The position numbers and the translations under genes are program-made. Source: Methanosphaera sp. WGK6 (lineage in GTDB: Archaea; Methanobacteriota; Methanobacteria; Methanobacteriales; Methanobacteriaceae). Taken from it: 64,000 nt of DNA. The notes beneath the pieces are model-generated. The model did not search any database, had not been told where the DNA came from, and saw only the letters and a list, made by a program, of their open reading frames with translations. Numbering within the stretch: position 1 is the stretch's first letter; each line of letters opens with the position of its first letter. Shown here piece after piece: positions 8,058 to 17,605 of this stretch. The DNA is taken from assembly GCF_001729965.1 (NCBI RefSeq), contig NZ_JRWK01000001.1:147971-211970 (forward strand), given 5' to 3'.

Positions 8058-10142
8058 TCACTCCTTATTTTTGTAGAATTCTATGATTTTTTCTGCAGTT
8101 TTTTCACCAATACCATCAATATGGGTTAATTCATTCGTTTGAACATTAGCTAAATTATTTCCAAAAGTATTTATTAATACACGGGCACGTTGTCGTCCTA
8201 AACGTTTTATACCAATTACTAATGGAAGTAATTCTTCTTTAACACCATAATATAATCTAGAACTAAGTTTATCTATTTCTGTTAAGAATTTATAATTTCC
8301 TAATACATCACATATGTCATAGAAATATTTAACAAGATTTGCCGCTTCATAACTAGCTCTTCTTGTAGATGCAGCATATACTTTAAGATAATTTTCAATT
8401 TCATACTCTTTTCTTTCATTAATCCATTCTAATAAGCTTGCAGCTGTAGATTCACTGTTCGATATGAAACTAACAAATACTTCTTGGTTACTTAAAACTT
8501 CTTTAATATTATCTTTATTTGCCTTAAATTTAGTATTTATTTTAGGCATATCATGTGTCTTTGATATTTCATATATCAATGAACCTATATTAAATTCATC
8601 ACCCATCATATTACAATAGTCTTTTAATTTTACTGCAGTTTTAACTTCATAGTTATTTCTTGAAATAAGAGTACCAAGTGGTGTTGTTTGTAATCCTGAA
8701 GGACTTAAACGTATAATACCATTATGTATTAAATATTCTAAAGCACTGGATATTTCATATTTTATGGATTCATCAGAAAACCCAAAACTCATAGTATTGT
8801 ATGTAGGGGATATTTGAAATCCATAAAATGTTTTATTAAAGAAATCAATAAGGTCTTCAATATCTTTTGCAAATCCACTTGATACTTGGGTAATAATTTG
8901 TTTTAATACCGCGTCTTCATTATCTATTAATTTAGAATTTGTTACTTCAATTTCTCCATGAATATAATATTCATCAAGGTTAAATGCTTCATCATATGTT
9001 TTTGCTAAAAGATAAGAATATCCTTCTGTATCAAAACCAGGTCTTCCTGCTCGTCCAGACATTTGTTCATAGTCAAATACAGGGATATTAGTTTGTCCTT
9101 GGTCAGTCCATCGTGTATAATCTCTAATAACAACATTTTTTGATGGTAAATTGACTCCATACATTAAACTAGGTGTAGCTGTAATCATTAAAAGATTTCC
9201 ATTAACAAATTCTTCTTCAATAATTTCTTTTTGTTTATCAAATAATCCTGCATGATGAAATGCTATTCCATTTTGGATACATTCTGCTAATTTATAACAA
9301 ACTTCTGTTGGTTGTGAGTTACTTCTTCTGGGAACATCAAGTATGGATTCAGCAATTTCATTAAATATTTCTTTTCTAGCATCAGGTATTTTTTTAGATA
9401 TTTTTTTAGCCATATTTTGAGCTAAAGATTCTGTAAATCTTCTGGTTGATACAAAAGTTAGCATTTGTGATGAATCGTCTAAAGAATCGTTTAATATTTT
9501 AAATACTAGGTTATTTTTGTCTTTAGTACCATATTCCTCGGCACATAGAACTTCTTTATGTAATGGAACTGGTCTATAATCATGTGTTACAACTTCTGCT
9601 TCTAACCAGTGTGACATTTCGTCCATGTTTTGTAGAGTTGCAGATAGTGCTATAATACGCATACCTTTATTATGTTCTTTTATTCTAGTTATTGCACATT
9701 CTATTGTAGGACCTCGTGAATAGTCGCCAATCATATGAAATTCATCTAAAATAACTAAATCAATTTCATTTATCATATTTCTTGAAAATCTGGTTAATGC
9801 ATCAAATGATTCAAAAACCATGACTGATATGTCTGAACGTGATGGATGTTTACCTACTTTGTATCCAAATTGTTCAAATACTTTAAATTCTTTATATTTT
9901 TCATTTTGTAATGAAATTAGGGGAACTGCATAAATTACTTTTCCGCCTTGTATTAATACTTTTAATGCAGCTAATACTCCTAAAACAGTTTTTCCACTTG
10001 CTGTTGGTATTGATATAATATAGTTTTCATTGTTTTCCAGATATCCTGAATCTATAACTGCTTGTTGGGCTGGATTATATTCTTTTATAAATGGATAACA
10101 TTTTTGCATAATATTTTGAATTTCGGGATGTATTGTTCTCAT
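8058..10142 (-). CDS. Ski2-like superfamily 2 helicase, Hel308 type
   Basis: The 694-residue protein has the full SF2 set: motif I IPTASGKT (45-52), motif II DEFH (133-136), motif III SAT, and motif VI QMSGRAGRPG. The second half resembles the winged-helix and ratchet parts of Hel308, and the last 50 residues form a helix-hairpin-helix pair (RQRARVLINTFG, then IDGIGEKTAEKIIEFY). Hel308 unwinds lagging strands at stalled forks in archaea. An RNA-directed Ski2 role is the alternative, but the C-terminal HhH favours DNA. It heads an operon with DUF2115 and the frameshifted small gene. Confidence 0.82.
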   Translation of the reverse strand: MRTIHPEIQNIMQKCYPFIKEYNPAQQAVIDSGYLENNENYIISIPTASGKTVLGVLAALKVLIQGGKVIYAVPLISLQNEKYKEFKVFEQFGYKVGKHPSRSDISVMVFESFDALTRFSRNMINEIDLVILDEFHMIGDYSRGPTIECAITRIKEHNKGMRIIALSATLQNMDEMSHWLEAEVVTHDYRPVPLHKEVLCAEEYGTKDKNNLVFKILNDSLDDSSQMLTFVSTRRFTESLAQNMAKKISKKIPDARKEIFNEIAESILDVPRRSNSQPTEVCYKLAECIQNGIAFHHAGLFDKQKEIIEEEFVNGNLLMITATPSLMYGVNLPSKNVVIRDYTRWTDQGQTNIPVFDYEQMSGRAGRPGFDTEGYSYLLAKTYDEAFNLDEYYIHGEIEVTNSKLIDNEDAVLKQIITQVSSGFAKDIEDLIDFFNKTFYGFQISPTYNTMSFGFSDESIKYEISSALEYLIHNGIIRLSPSGLQTTPLGTLISRNNYEVKTAVKLKDYCNMMGDEFNIGSLIYEISKTHDMPKINTKFKANKDNIKEVLSNQEVFVSFISNSESTAASLLEWINERKEYEIENYLKVYAASTRRASYEAANLVKYFYDICDVLGNYKFLTEIDKLSSRLYYGVKEELLPLVIGIKRLGRQRARVLINTFGNNLANVQTNELTHIDGIGEKTAEKIIEFYKNKE

Positions 10143-10196
10143 GAGTTACTCTCTCTTTTTTTTAAAGTTATTTTATCATTCATTTCTTTCTAAATC

Positions 10197-11261
10197 TTAC
10201 TCAAGGTAAGGGATTTTCATTTGAGAATATTTTTCTATAATTAGTTTTCTCGCATTTTTGCCTATGTTTTCACGTTTTTCTTTGTTTTTTATTAGTTTAT
10301 CTATTTCTTCGGATAGTTTTGATGGATTTTTTATAGGTACTATTATTCCCGTTTCGTTGTTTGTTATAATTGAAGAAATATTACCACTATTTGTTATTAC
10401 AAGAGGTTTACCACAAGACATACTTTCTAGTGCAACAATACTTGCTCCTTCGGATATGGAAGGTAGTACCATGACATCTGATTCTGGAATTATTTTTTCA
10501 GGGGTAGTTGTTTTTCCCATTAAGTATGTATTTTCTAGTTTATTTTCTTGAATATATTTTTCTAATAATTTTTTTTCAGGACCCTCTCCATATATAAGTA
10601 AATCATATTTCGTTTTTGCTATTTTTTTAGCTTCTAATAAATATATTAATCCCTTTTGTTTCACAAGATTTCCTATAAATATGACTAAGGGGTTGTGGTA
10701 TTGTTTATTTAGTTTTTTTTCATTTTCTTTAATAGGTTTGAATTTATGAATGTTCACAGTATTTGGAGTTAATTTGGATTTTTCTTTAAGTTGAGGTATG
10801 TTTAGTGCTAATGCCTTTTCTTCTAATTTTTCACTTACAAAATAGATATTATCTGAATGTTTTAAAGTATATTTGATGAGTGGTTTTATTATTTTATTTG
10901 ATGGTAGTATGTTTATATCTGATCCATGTGTAGTTACAACTATTTTCACATCTTTTTTATGCATTAATGAGGCTATTAATCCTGGGGGAATTATATAGTT
11001 TGCATGTACAATATCAATATCGTATTTTTCAATAATTTGATTTAATAGGCTATAACTGGATAAAATGAAACTAATGCCTCTAATTATTGGAATATTAATA
11101 GTTTTAGCTTCAAATATATTTTTTTTTCTTTTAATATTTTGAGGATATGTTAAAATATATACATTATGTCCTTCTTCTTCTAGTTTATCACTTAATTGTT
11201 TTGTGTATGTTGCAATACCACCAACTTGTGGGGGATATTGGCCTATTATGCATATATTCAT
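10197..11261 (-). CDS. Glycosyltransferase family 4 (GT-B fold)
   Basis: The 354-residue protein begins MNICIIGQYPPQVGGIATYT, the glycine-rich donor-side loop of GT4 enzymes. It has the acceptor-side VHANYIIPPG, the linker IFIGNLVKQKGLIYLLEA and the nucleotide-sugar EX7E motif in PSISEGASIVALES. Substrates cannot be told; roles in surface glycan or glycolipid synthesis are likely. No other glycan genes are adjacent. The convergent and divergent neighbours look unrelated. Confidence 0.87.
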   Translation of the reverse strand: MNICIIGQYPPQVGGIATYTKQLSDKLEEEGHNVYILTYPQNIKRKKNIFEAKTINIPIIRGISFILSSYSLLNQIIEKYDIDIVHANYIIPPGLIASLMHKKDVKIVVTTHGSDINILPSNKIIKPLIKYTLKHSDNIYFVSEKLEEKALALNIPQLKEKSKLTPNTVNIHKFKPIKENEKKLNKQYHNPLVIFIGNLVKQKGLIYLLEAKKIAKTKYDLLIYGEGPEKKLLEKYIQENKLENTYLMGKTTTPEKIIPESDVMVLPSISEGASIVALESMSCGKPLVITNSGNISSIITNNETGIIVPIKNPSKLSEEIDKLIKNKEKRENIGKNARKLIIEKYSQMKIPYLE

Positions 11262-11280
11262 AAAATATCACTTCATTGTA

Positions 11281-12381
11281 TTATTTCCATTTAAATGGGA
11301 CATCTTTCATTTTTGATGGTGTTAATATTTCACCATTCATTTTTACAATAACTGCGTGAAATTCAATATTGTATTTAAGATTACATAATTCAATGATTTT
11401 ATCTGCAATTAATTCAAATACTGGAATCGTAAGATTATTTTCATCTAAAATCTTAATAACATCTTCTGTTGTAATACAATTATATATGTCTTGTAATGTT
11501 GATGTATCTGCTCCAATTAATGATGTATATGCTGTCATAATTTCTCTTCTAGCATCAGCAACACTCTGTTTAGTATTAAATATTCCGGCTGCTATTTTAA
11601 TTAATTTTCCAGCATGACCAAAAATAGTGATTGAATTAATTTTTCCTGTTTTTTCTGCTTCTTCTAGCATGTAACCTACAAAATTACTCATTTCAATAAT
11701 TTGATCTTCTTCAATTTCTATTTTTTCATTTGCAATTCTTGTTCCAATATTCCCTGGAACAAATAGTAAATCTTTATAACCATTGGCAATTGCAACATCT
11801 ATTTGTACTCGTAAAGAGTCAGTATATGCCTTAGAAGACATGGGTCTAGCAATACCTGTAGTTCCAAGTATGGATATTCCATCAATAATACCCAGTCTGC
11901 TATTCATAGTTTTTGGAGCAATATTTTTGCCTTCAGGTATTGAAATTTTAACAATTGCACCTTTATGTTCTGGTAAATATTTTTTAACATTATTTTTAAT
12001 CATTTTACGTGGAACAGGGTTTATTGCATATTCACCTACAGGTATTTGAAGTCCCGGTTTGGTGATTTTACCCACACCTTCTCCGGCTGTAATTTCTATT
12101 TCACCTGCAGAGTTGGTTAGAGTAACTTCGGATATTATCTTAATTCCTCTTGTTACATCGGGATCATTATATGTTGGTTTTTTAACAATAGCTTTAGCTT
12201 TATTTTCAGTAAGTAGGATAGTTTCTTCAATTTCAACAGTTAATTCATCATTAGGTGCTGAAATTTGAACTATTTCTGGAGCGTTATCTGTAAGTTTAAG
12301 TATTGCTGCAACACTAGCTGCAGTGGCAACACTGCCTGTTGTAATTCCAGATTTTTCACTTGAATTTTTATGATGTTCTAT
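11281..12381 (-). CDS. cbiD: Cobalt-precorrin-5B C1-methyltransferase CbiD, with an apparent ATA start
   Basis: The ATG-initiated frame (12075) lacks the family N-terminus, but the same frame stays open upstream. From 12381 it encodes EHHKNSSEKSGITTGSVATA, the conserved CbiD start region (SGITTG plus an Ala-rich helix), giving a normal length of 366 residues. Between the upstream in-frame stop (TAA, 12414-12412) and SGITTG there is no ATG, GTG or TTG. A perfect GGAGG at 12393-12389 sits 7 bases before ATA (12381-12379), the best start. An out-of-frame ATG (12395) that overlaps GGAGG yields only five codons. CbiD methylates C1 in anaerobic B12 synthesis. Confidence 0.85.
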   Translation of the reverse strand: MEHHKNSSEKSGITTGSVATAASVAAILKLTDNAPEIVQISAPNDELTVEIEETILLTENKAKAIVKKPTYNDPDVTRGIKIISEVTLTNSAGEIEITAGEGVGKITKPGLQIPVGEYAINPVPRKMIKNNVKKYLPEHKGAIVKISIPEGKNIAPKTMNSRLGIIDGISILGTTGIARPMSSKAYTDSLRVQIDVAIANGYKDLLFVPGNIGTRIANEKIEIEEDQIIEMSNFVGYMLEEAEKTGKINSITIFGHAGKLIKIAAGIFNTKQSVADARREIMTAYTSLIGADTSTLQDIYNCITTEDVIKILDENNLTIPVFELIADKIIELCNLKYNIEFHAVIVKMNGEILTPSKMKDVPFKWK

Positions 12382-12388
12382 TTTGATT

Positions 12389-12393
12389 CCTCC
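12389..12393 (-). promoter_or_regulatory. Ribosome binding site defining the cbiD start
   Basis: A perfect GGAGG on the minus strand is placed 7 bases upstream of the ATA codon proposed to start cbiD. Because no standard start codon is available in frame, this site is the main evidence for where translation begins. Confidence 0.7.
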
Positions 12394-12540
12394 ATAATAA
12401 AATTCAAATTTTTATTAATATTTGTTCTATAAGTATATTGTTTTTAATTAGCTAAATTTATGTTGGTAATATAATATAAAACGGTGGAAATATTCTAAAG
12501 ATTACTTAAAAAGATAAAAAAAGAAAAGTAGGTTATTCTA

Positions 12541-12795
12541 TTATAATTTTGATTTTAGTGTTGCAATTAATTCGGCAGCTTCTGGTGCTCCGACATATGC
12601 TACTTCATTGTCAATTACGACGGTAGGTACAGACATTATTTGAAGTTCTCTTACTTTTGACATATTTTCATTAACATCAAGGTGTTCAAATTCAATAACA
12701 TCTCCTAGTTCTTCTACTGCTTTTTCTGCTGCATCTATTGCCATAGGACAGTATGGACAACTTTGTGATGTAAATACTTCTAATTTTATAGTCAT
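12541..12795 (-). CDS. Thioredoxin/glutaredoxin-like small redox protein
   Basis: The 84-residue protein has a thioredoxin fold with the active site SCPYCPMA (Cys13 and Cys16) and the cis-proline in MSVPTVVIDN. Length and CPYC motif match the small glutaredoxin-like thioredoxins of methanogens (MJ0307/MTH807 type), which reduce protein disulfides. It stands alone between cbiD and the shikimate kinase, with a TATA-rich region upstream. The exact reductase partner is not visible. Confidence 0.87.
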   Translation of the reverse strand: MTIKLEVFTSQSCPYCPMAIDAAEKAVEELGDVIEFEHLDVNENMSKVRELQIMSVPTVVIDNEVAYVGAPEAAELIATLKSKL

Positions 12796-13008
12796 AATAA
12801 TTACCTCTTTTTGATAGGTTTATTTATTTTATTGCTATGGTTGATAATAAATACTTTTAAAGTATTTAAATATTGTCCTATTATTTTTTCTAATTTAATA
12901 TTTATTTGGTGATTTCTTGTTATTTTTTTTAAATCTGTATGGAAAATGGATAAATAAATGTGTCTTAAAAAAGATATTAAATAGTATATAATAAAATGAT
13001 GTGATACA

Positions 13009-13926
13009 ATGGTTAAAGTACGTTCTCCAGCATCAGCAACAGTAATTAATGCAATAAGTACAGGTAAAGGTTCTGCTTTCGGAATAAAATTATATGTAAC
13101 TGCAGATGCTTATGTATTAGATTATAATACATCAAAAGATATAGAAGCAATATGCGAAAGTTTAGATAGTCCTGATATGGATACATCTCTTATGGATTTA
13201 TGTGTGAAGATGGTTTATGATAAGTTAAATGAATGTGATAATTTTAATTTAAAAAATATTCGTTTAAAAGTAGAAACTAAATCGGATATTCCTCCAGGTT
13301 CTGGTTTATCAAGTAGTAGTGCTGCTTCTAATTCGGTTGTATATGCTGTATTATTAGCATTATTGGAAGAAGCTAATATGACTAGGGATGATGTTTTAAT
13401 TACTGATGAGGATATCCTTAATATTGGAATTGATGCTTCTTTAGAAGTAGGAGTTACTAAAACTGGATCTTATGATGATGCATCTGCTTCATTTTATGGC
13501 GGTTGGAAAATAACTGATAATTATGAGAGAAAAATTTTATATGATTATATTGTTGATTATTCGAAAGTATTAATATATATCCCAAACAAATCTTTATATA
13601 CTGCACAGTCTGATGTTAATGCGATGAAAACATTAGCACCACTTGTGGAAATAGCATTTTCCAATGCTATAAATAAGAATATTGAACAAGCTCTTACATT
13701 AAATGGCTTTTTATATTGTGCTGCATTAAATTTGGATAGTCAAATTTCAATAGATGCATTAAAATCAGGAGCTAATGCTGCAGGATTATCTGGAACTGGG
13801 TCTGCATACTCTATTTTAGTGGATGACTCAATGGATATTGATGAGATTAAAAGTGCACTTTCAAAGTATCCTGGTAGATTAATAGAAACCGAACCAGATA
13901 ATGAGGGAGCTGTAGTTATTAAATAA
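13009..13926 (+). CDS. Archaeal shikimate kinase (GHMP family)
   Basis: The 305-residue protein is a GHMP-superfamily kinase, unrelated to bacterial AroK. It has the N-terminal substrate motif RSPASATVINAIS, the ATP-binding loop PPGSGLSSSSAA (about 95-106) and the C-terminal glycine-rich AGLSGTGSAY. It phosphorylates shikimate at the 3-hydroxyl in the archaeal aromatic pathway. It sits 9 bases before chorismate mutase, confirming the pathway. The start has a GTGAT ribosome site. Confidence 0.93.
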   Translation: MVKVRSPASATVINAISTGKGSAFGIKLYVTADAYVLDYNTSKDIEAICESLDSPDMDTSLMDLCVKMVYDKLNECDNFNLKNIRLKVETKSDIPPGSGLSSSSAASNSVVYAVLLALLEEANMTRDDVLITDEDILNIGIDASLEVGVTKTGSYDDASASFYGGWKITDNYERKILYDYIVDYSKVLIYIPNKSLYTAQSDVNAMKTLAPLVEIAFSNAINKNIEQALTLNGFLYCAALNLDSQISIDALKSGANAAGLSGTGSAYSILVDDSMDIDEIKSALSKYPGRLIETEPDNEGAVVIK

Positions 13927-13935
13927 TGTGGTAAT

Positions 13936-14226
13936 ATGGATAAGAAAGAAGCAGAAAATTTATTAAATGAATCTCGAGATAAACTAGATGCATTAGATGA
14001 ACAAATACTCAATTTAATTATTGAACGTACATCTCTTTCTTATAATATAGCAAAATCTAAACAAAGTCTTAATAAAGATTTACTGGATTCTGCTAGAGAA
14101 AATATTATTCATGAGAAAATTAATGAAAAATTAGTTAATATTGAAATCAATAAAGAAAAAGTTCTTGAAATTTTTGATTTATTAGCTACAATAAGTAAAG
14201 AAGAGCAGAAAAAATATTTAAATTAA
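13936..14226 (+). CDS. Chorismate mutase (AroQ type)
   Basis: This 96-residue all-helical protein has the AroQ pattern: SRDKLDALDEQILNLIIERTSL in helix 1 (Arg, Asp and Glu positions) and conserved charged residues in helix 3. It converts chorismate to prephenate for phenylalanine and tyrosine. It is a stand-alone domain without fused dehydratase or dehydrogenase. It follows the shikimate kinase by 9 bases, and S17e follows it, perhaps from its own promoter. Confidence 0.88.
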   Translation: MDKKEAENLLNESRDKLDALDEQILNLIIERTSLSYNIAKSKQSLNKDLLDSARENIIHEKINEKLVNIEINKEKVLEIFDLLATISKEEQKKYLN

Positions 14227-14265
14227 CGTTAATTTTTATTATATTTAAAATATGGAGGTATGATT

Positions 14266-14448
14266 ATGGGAAACATAAGAACTACATTTGTTAAAAGAAC
14301 AGCAAAAGAATTATTAGAATTACACGGTGATAAATTTAATAATGATTTTGAAAACAACAAACAAGTAGTAGCTGAATACTCAACAGTATCCACAAAACAC
14401 TTAAGAAACCAAATTGCTGGATATGCTACTCATTTATTACAACAATAA
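14266..14448 (+). CDS. 30S ribosomal protein S17e
   Basis: The 60-residue protein [18 protein letters not shown] matches archaeal S17e, including the C-terminal [16 protein letters not shown]. An in-frame ATG at 14260 touches the GGAGGT ribosome site (14254-14259) and is too close, so ATG 14266 is chosen. Association of S17e with chorismate mutase genes is common in methanogens. A T-run at about 14468 probably ends the transcript. Confidence 0.93.
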   Translation: MGNIRTTFVKRTAKELLELHGDKFNNDFENNKQVVAEYSTVSTKHLRNQIAGYATHLLQQ

Positions 14449-14599
14449 TTATATTGTTGACCTTTAACTTTTTTTTAAATTTTAATAATCTACTTTTTGA
14501 AATTTTTATTTAATTATTTAAACTTATTTTATCAAATTGCATATTTTTTAATACTAAATAAATCATATATATTTTATAAGAATAACTTTATTGTCAGAA

Positions 14600-14621
14600 T
14601 AACCTGTCAAAAAACAGATTA
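14600..14621 (+). promoter_or_regulatory. Hairpin just upstream of the lysine operon
   Basis: TAACCTGT and ACAGATTA pair with one mismatch around a six-base CAAAAA loop, ending about 22 bases before the aspartate kinase start and just 5' of its AGGTGA site. It could be an operator or a leader structure that controls ask-dapA-dapB-asd. No regulator is identified, so this is tentative. Confidence 0.3.
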
Positions 14622-14643
14622 CTTATATTAAAAAGGTGAATTT

Positions 14644-15870
14644 ATGGGAATAGTTGTGGCGAAATTTGGTGGAACATCAGTAGGTACTGGTGAAAGAATT
14701 AAAAAAGCAGCAAATTCAGTTGTTAATGAATACATGCAAGGAAATCAAGTAGTAGTAGTAGTTTCTGCAATTAATAAGACTACTGATGAATCTATAAAAT
14801 TAGTAAATGAATCCATAGGTGATACAGTAACAGAAAAACAATTAGCAGGTATTCTAGCTATGGGTGAAATGCAAAGTGTACGTATAATGGCAGCAACAAT
14901 TGAATCATTAGGTGTTAAAGCAGAATACATTGATCCATTTAGTGAAAAATGGCCAGTAATTACAGATAGTAATTATTTAAATGCAAAAATTGATAAGAAA
15001 AAGACAGCACAACAAGCAAAAGAACACATAGTAAAATTATTAAATCAAGGTATTATACCAGTAGTCTGCGGATTCCTTGGAAGAGACCTTGAAGGTGTAG
15101 TAACTACCCTGGGTAGGGGTGGAAGTGATGTATCTGCATTTTTATTAGGGCATTGTATAGGTGCTGATGAGGTTATAATAGTCACTGATGTAAAGGGTGT
15201 AATGTCTACTGATCCACGTAAATTAAACACAGCTAGAAAATTAGATAAAATTACTGTAGAAGAAATGATTGACTTAGCAAATTATGGAGCACAAGTACTT
15301 CATCCTAATGCATTAAGATATAAGGATCCAAATATAAAAGCGAAGATAATTAGTTTTGAATATGGTGATTTAAGAGTACAGGGGACTGATATTATAGGAC
15401 CGTCTCATTCAGAAGAAGATGTTATAACTATAACAAAATTAGAAGAAAAATTATCAGTATTAGCTGTTGTTGGCGAAGATTTAATGAATAAACAAGGTAT
15501 AATTGCTAATGTTACAGAAAAGGTATCTGAAAATAATTTAAGTATTTATGGAATATCTACTGGTGAGAGTTCTATAACCTTATTCTTCAGTGAAAAGGAT
15601 GCAGAAAAAGCTCATGAAGTATTGCATGATTTAGTTATACGAGGCGATAGATTAAGTTCAATATCTTTAGGACAGAAAATTGCAATGATTTCAGTAGTAA
15701 GTCATGATTTTATTGATACTCCAGGCATAATAACAAGCATAACAAAACCATTACATGAAAATAATATTAATATAGTTGAATTATCATCTAGTCAAACAGC
15801 AGTTGTAGTATTTGTTGACTGGGATGATGGTGATAAAGCACATAAATTAATTAAGGAGACTTTACAATGA
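14644..15870 (+). CDS. Aspartate kinase
   Basis: The 408-residue enzyme starts [14 protein letters not shown] with the catalytic KFGGTS motif and has [13 protein letters not shown] plus [13 protein letters not shown] of the amino-acid kinase fold. Two ACT domains occupy about 270-408 and allow feedback control by lysine or threonine. It phosphorylates aspartate, opening the aspartate family. It is the first gene of ask-dapA-dapB-asd and overlaps dapA by four bases (ATGA). The ribosome site AGGTGA is optimally spaced. Confidence 0.94.
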   Translation: MGIVVAKFGGTSVGTGERIKKAANSVVNEYMQGNQVVVVVSAINKTTDESIKLVNESIGDTVTEKQLAGILAMGEMQSVRIMAATIESLGVKAEYIDPFSEKWPVITDSNYLNAKIDKKKTAQQAKEHIVKLLNQGIIPVVCGFLGRDLEGVVTTLGRGGSDVSAFLLGHCIGADEVIIVTDVKGVMSTDPRKLNTARKLDKITVEEMIDLANYGAQVLHPNALRYKDPNIKAKIISFEYGDLRVQGTDIIGPSHSEEDVITITKLEEKLSVLAVVGEDLMNKQGIIANVTEKVSENNLSIYGISTGESSITLFFSEKDAEKAHEVLHDLVIRGDRLSSISLGQKIAMISVVSHDFIDTPGIITSITKPLHENNINIVELSSSQTAVVVFVDWDDGDKAHKLIKETLQ

Positions 15871-16760
15871 ATTTAGATGGAACACATGTTGCTATGATAA
15901 CACCTTTTGATAAAAATAATAATATTGATGAAGAAAAATATAGAAGTTTCATTGATTTTTTAATAGCAGGTGGAGTTAGCGGTATTGTTGCTGCAGGAAC
16001 AACTGGTGAATCTGCAACATTAACTCATTCTGAACATCAAAAAGTAATTGATATAATGGTAGATCAAGCAGATGGTAGAGTTACAACAATAGCTGGTGCA
16101 GGAAGTAATGCTACATCAGAAGCATTAGATTTAGTAAAATACTCTGAAGATGCAGGAGCAGACAGTGCATTAGTTATAACACCATACTATAATAAACCTC
16201 AACAAAGTGGGTTATATAATCATTTCAAATTCCTAAATGATTCTACAAATATACCTATAATTGCATATAATGTACCTTCAAGAACAGGAGTTGATTTATC
16301 AGTAGATACAATTACGGATTTAGCAAAATTAGATAATATAGTTGCAATTAAAGAAGCAAATCCTGATTTAAATAGATTAGCTCATTTATTCAGTTTACTT
16401 GATAAAAATAATTTACTAGATAACTTTTCAGTATTATCTGGTAATGATTCATTAATATTGCCTATGATTGCTCAAGGATCTAGAGGAGTAATCAGTGTAG
16501 TTGCAAATATCTTACCTGATAAAACATCTGATTTAGTAAATAGTGCATTAAATGGAAATTATACTAAAGCACAATCTTTATCAAATGAATTATTTAATAT
16601 AATGGATGTATTATTCATAGAAGCAAGTCCTGCACCAACAAAAAGAGCATTAAAATTAATGGGTAATGATGTGGGCGGATTAAGAATGCCAATTAATGAA
16701 ATGAGTGATGAAAACGAAGTAATTCTTAAAAAAGCTTTAAAAGAACATAATTTAATATAA
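15867..16760 (+). CDS. dapA: 4-Hydroxy-tetrahydrodipicolinate synthase
   Basis: The 297-residue DapA aldolase condenses pyruvate with aspartate semialdehyde. Markers are GTTGESATL (pyruvate loop), [13 protein letters not shown] (catalytic Tyr) and [10 protein letters not shown] (Schiff-base Lys). It overlaps ask by four bases (ATGA), showing coupled translation, and is followed by dapB after 13 bases. Full length and unremarkable. Confidence 0.95.
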   Translation: MNLDGTHVAMITPFDKNNNIDEEKYRSFIDFLIAGGVSGIVAAGTTGESATLTHSEHQKVIDIMVDQADGRVTTIAGAGSNATSEALDLVKYSEDAGADSALVITPYYNKPQQSGLYNHFKFLNDSTNIPIIAYNVPSRTGVDLSVDTITDLAKLDNIVAIKEANPDLNRLAHLFSLLDKNNLLDNFSVLSGNDSLILPMIAQGSRGVISVVANILPDKTSDLVNSALNGNYTKAQSLSNELFNIMDVLFIEASPAPTKRALKLMGNDVGGLRMPINEMSDENEVILKKALKEHNLI

Positions 16761-16773
16761 TGGAGATGAAAAC

Positions 16774-17595
16774 ATGATAAAAGTAGCAGTAACTGGCTGT
16801 GCTGGAAATATGGGTTCTAAAATTGTTAAAACAGTACAATCACAAGAAAATATGGAAGTAGTAATGGGAATAGAAATACCTAATTCTCAATTAGCGGGTA
16901 AAGATTTAGGAGAACAGATAGGTCTTGGAACTATGGGTGTAAAAATAATTGGTTCACAAGATTTAAAAGCAGAATTAGAAAAAGTTCAACCTGATGTATT
17001 AGTGGATTTTACAATAGCTTCAGCAGCAGTAGAAACAGTTAAAATATGTGCTGAATGTGGAGTAAATGTTGTAGTTGGAACTACTGGTTTAACTGATGAA
17101 CAATTAGAAGTAATGCACACAGCAATTAAAGAAAATAATGTAAAAGCAGTTATTTCACCTAATATGGCTACAGGAGTAAATGTATTTTTTGAAATAGTAG
17201 GGCAAGTTGCAAAAATATTAGGTCAGGAATATGATGTAGAAATTATTGAGGCACATCATCATAATAAACAAGATTCCCCATCCGGAACAGCTAAAAGAGC
17301 AGCAGAAATTGTAGCAGAAAATCTTGATTTAAATCTTAAAGAAACAGCATGTTATGGAAGGGAAGGTATGGTTGGGAAACGTCCAAAAGATGAAATTGGA
17401 ATCCATGCTGTACGTGGTGGAGATATAGTTGGTGATCATACGGTTATGTTTGCTGGTGATGGTGAAAGAATAGAAGTTATTCACAGAGCTTCAACAAGAC
17501 AAGCATTTGTTAATGGAGTTATACGAGCTATTAATTATCAAAATGATAAACAAGACAAAAACATTGCAGACATGTTTGATGTATTAGGATTATAA
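16774..17595 (+). CDS. dapB: 4-Hydroxy-tetrahydrodipicolinate reductase
   Basis: The 273-residue DapB has the NAD(P)-binding GCAGNMGSKIV, VGTTGLT and the signature EAHHHNKQDSPSGTAK with catalytic His and substrate-binding Lys. It reduces the DapA product in lysine synthesis. Methanogens usually continue by DapL; that gene is not in the window. It has a GGAGATGA ribosome site and sits between dapA and asd. Confidence 0.95.
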   Translation: MIKVAVTGCAGNMGSKIVKTVQSQENMEVVMGIEIPNSQLAGKDLGEQIGLGTMGVKIIGSQDLKAELEKVQPDVLVDFTIASAAVETVKICAECGVNVVVGTTGLTDEQLEVMHTAIKENNVKAVISPNMATGVNVFFEIVGQVAKILGQEYDVEIIEAHHHNKQDSPSGTAKRAAEIVAENLDLNLKETACYGREGMVGKRPKDEIGIHAVRGGDIVGDHTVMFAGDGERIEVIHRASTRQAFVNGVIRAINYQNDKQDKNIADMFDVLGL

Positions 17596-17605
17596 TGGTG
17601 TAAAA

